The notes under the pieces are model-generated. The model was not told the DNA's origin and made no database searches. It saw only the letters and a program-made list of their open reading frames with translations. From Spirogloea muscicola (taxonomy: Eukaryota > Streptophyta > Zygnematophyceae > Spirogloeales > Spirogloeaceae), in contig WELB01000041.1 of NCBI GenBank assembly GCA_009602725.1, forward strand, positions 511,305 to 542,446: DNA of 31,142 nucleotides, written 5' to 3'. The position numbers and the translations under genes were made by a program. Positions 29,150 through 31,142 of this stretch are shown here, in pieces. Position 1 is the stretch's first letter. Each line of letters starts with the position of its first letter.

Positions 29150-30965
29150 CTAAGCAATTGGAATAGTAAGAAGGCTTGTTTGGTCAAGCATCTGCAGAGT
29201 ATCCACTGTTGATGCTACGAGCGCATGGAAAGAAGAGTTGTGCTAACCTGCACTTTGCGGCGTCCCCACTGAAGCGCATCGCGGTGCGAGTGGTGGTACA
29301 GGTCAATGCGAAAGGCGCCCTTGATAGCGCCGCCCCGGTCCTCTACCTGGGGCCCGACATGATGCCTCCCAAGTAAGGACGTGCAAGAGCAGACATGAGT
29401 ACTATGCACCACTCAATCTTTACTAGGTACTGAGTACAAAGTGAGATATTGTTCATAAGCCAATTTCAAGACATCGTCAAGCCAATCTTGATATCGACTC
29501 TAGTCGATTCAAAGGCAGTTTGAAGCCACTTGTCTTTCTTGATGTAAAGCACTAGCACTTTCACGCGACAACATCTAGTCAAGGTTTGACCATGTACAGA
29601 GAGCTGACTGGGTCACTCTCATTTGCACTTGAAGATGACACGTCAACAGCCTCCCATCCAGCTCAAAACAACGTGCTCTCAATGCCAGGTCCAAGCTAGG
29701 TAAGTGGGGTAAGGCTCAAGCTTCTACCTCGCCCCAACCGTAGCCCGGAATGTACATGCGGGTGCCAAAGGGGTAGTGCACTGTGTCGGCGGCGATGGTG
29801 CCATGCCGCGGCAGAAATCGCCATGGAAAGAGCAGGATGCGGCCTGGAATCTTTGCCGCCTGCTCCAGGCTCGGCCGCGAGAAGATGGGCGGCCTCGCCT
29901 GCGCAATGTAGCCAGTAAGAAGTACTTTAATGCATTGTCAACAACCGCTAAACTTATGTCAGAGCCCAACTCGTCTGACTGTTGAGCTCAAGTTGCTTCT
30001 GGCTGCCTGGTGAGTTGCAGCGACGTACTCTGCGGCCAGCAGTCAGCAGCATATGCACGCACCTGGCCCGGCATCCGGCCATTGGCTGTAAGGCCTCGGT
30101 AGCCCTCGCCCAGCTGGCTGGTCCCCGTCCAGTACCTGCAAGATTGGCCGGCTGGCGCAGATTACGCTGCTGCCCACCTCGGCTGCTGCCGAACTCACGG
30201 GACTCGTCACAACATGGTGTCAACCCACGTTTGGAAGCATTCTAGTAGGAAATAGGGTCTAAGTTAGGATTTATACAGTATCATACTACATTTAGATAGA
30301 GGAATCATTAATTTGTAGGGATTAGGGCAGACTACGGCAGCCTCAGTCCACTTGGACCCTTTGCAGGTCGCTGCTGCGATGGCCGACGACACCACCGGAG
30401 CAGCCTGTCCCCAGCTTGAGAGTTACATATACACTGGGAGGTGCTTTCCCTTCCCCATTCAAATTTTCGTAGGCTTACTAGGAACTGAAACAAGCAAAAA
30501 CTCGTACCCATATCTTTCCACTTCTTCAGAATGTTCTTCGTATATTTACTTCTACTCAATTCTACTCAATGATTCTGATAAACTTCAAGTAATGAAGTCT
30601 ACTTGTTTTCGTAGTGTAGGAAGGTAGCGGGGGAAGGAGGGAGGTGGAGGCAAGGGAAACCGTGCGAGCAGCGGGAGGCCGGTCTCGATGCGGCGGCGGG
30701 ACTTGCGACGGATGCGGAGCGAGACCCAGGAGGGCGACAGGCCGACGTAGTACGCGCCGGGCAGCTTCAGGCCCCACTCCCAGTTGCAGCAGTAAGCGCA
30801 ACTAGCGCGGGATTCACGGCGCGGCGCGCGCGGGCGCAGGCAGGCCGGCTCAGCTCAGCCATGCCGGCAGCGGCGGCGACGGCGGCGGCGGCGGCGGCGG
30901 CGGCAGCGACGGCTTGCCCACCTGCAGTAAGCCGTGCACTCGATGACGCGCTTGATGGGGGGCAT
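29150..30965 (-). CDS. 3D-domain (Asp-Asp-Asp, double-psi beta-barrel) protein, bacterial cell-wall-enzyme-like
   Basis: 3D domains occur in bacterial lytic-transglycosylase-like proteins; the role in algae is unknown to me. Exons on the minus strand: 30965-30922, 30801-30661, 30135-30063, 29898-29728, 29346-29248, and a tentative last exon 29191-29150. All phases match, giving 189 residues. Order: MPPIKRVIECTAYC; Cys-rich start of the next exon, then NWEWGLKLPGAYYVGLSPSW; YWTGTSQLGEGYRGLTANGR; LFPWRFLPRHGTIAADT; HYPFGTRMYIPGYGWGEVE; DRGGAIKGAFRIDLYHHSHR; DALQWGRRKV. The core Asp residues lie in AADT, EDRGG and FRIDLY. The ATG at 30965 is the first in-frame methionine after an upstream TGA, but no targeting peptide is visible, so a further 5' exon beyond the window is possible. 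The last exon rests only on phase and a stop codon. Confidence 0.82.
30862..30902. repeat. GCG/CGG microsatellite in 3D-gene intron 1
   Basis: About 40 nt of GGC/GCG units with GAC interruptions, between the exons at 30922 and 30801 of the minus-strand gene. It produces poly-Ala or poly-Pro frames that are compositional. Confidence 0.85.
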
Positions 30966-31142
30966 GGACGTCACATCGTGAGGCCCCTCACGCCGCCGCC
31001 GCCGCCGCCGCCGCCATCAACGCCGCCGCCGCCGCCGCCGGAGGCGGGGGGCCAGTAGTGGCGTGGCTTTCAGCGCCACCCTGAAGGCGATATCAGCCCA
31101 TTACGGGCACGATCGATTTCCATTACCCGCACCGGCCTCGCC
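30966..31142 (-). promoter_or_regulatory. GC-rich 5' flank of the 3D-domain gene with CCG microsatellites
   Basis: Two CCG tracts (about 30992-31014 and 31021-31040) lie directly upstream of the proposed start codon on the minus strand. An in-frame TGA lies between them. The window ends here, so an upstream exon or promoter elements cannot be judged. Confidence 0.4.

Overview
This is nuclear DNA of a eukaryote, most likely a green alga. Genes are split into many short GT-AG exons (introns mostly 100-300 nt), the encoded proteins resemble plant and algal families, and degenerate plant-type telomere motifs (CCCTAAA) occur inside several introns. The exact lineage cannot be read from the window; a trebouxiophyte or related core chlorophyte is a guess. 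All gene models below were built by hand, by joining exons at GT-AG sites with matching phase.

Layout. (1) 240-6868 (+): complete cation-chloride cotransporter, with a tandem pair of exons of identical length and phase that look mutually exclusive. (2) 8043-~13100 (-): NDOR1/TAH18-type diflavin reductase. (3) 13931-~17337 (-): DUF1350 alpha/beta-hydrolase-like protein. (4) ~17577-20908 (+): PrmA-type protein methyltransferase. (5) 21806-~24450 (-): SRSF1/SR34-type splicing factor, of which only the linker, RRM2, RS domain and an acidic tail are visible. (6) 24603-26498 (+): ER Hsp70 (BiP), cut off at an N. (7) 26546-27881 (+): MESD-like ER chaperone. (8) ~29150-30965 (-): 3D-domain protein. 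No tRNA, rRNA, CRISPR array or intact transposon was recognised.

The genes mostly alternate in direction: convergent pairs share long 3' intergenic stretches, and divergent pairs (DUF1350/PrmA and SR/BiP) share short GC-rich promoters. Five of the eight clear 5' ends lie in or beside GC-rich islands with CCG/CGG microsatellites. Three single N bases (13093, 17337, 26499) all fall in coding sequence: at the 5' ends of NDOR1 and DUF1350, and in the middle of BiP. They look like collapsed assembly gaps.

Functionally the genes are mostly unrelated housekeeping genes, but BiP and the MESD-like protein are both ER-lumen folding factors side by side. The most interesting observation is the duplicated transmembrane-6 exon of the transporter: two intact 195-nt versions separated by a 53-nt intron, differing at a residue next to the predicted ion sites.
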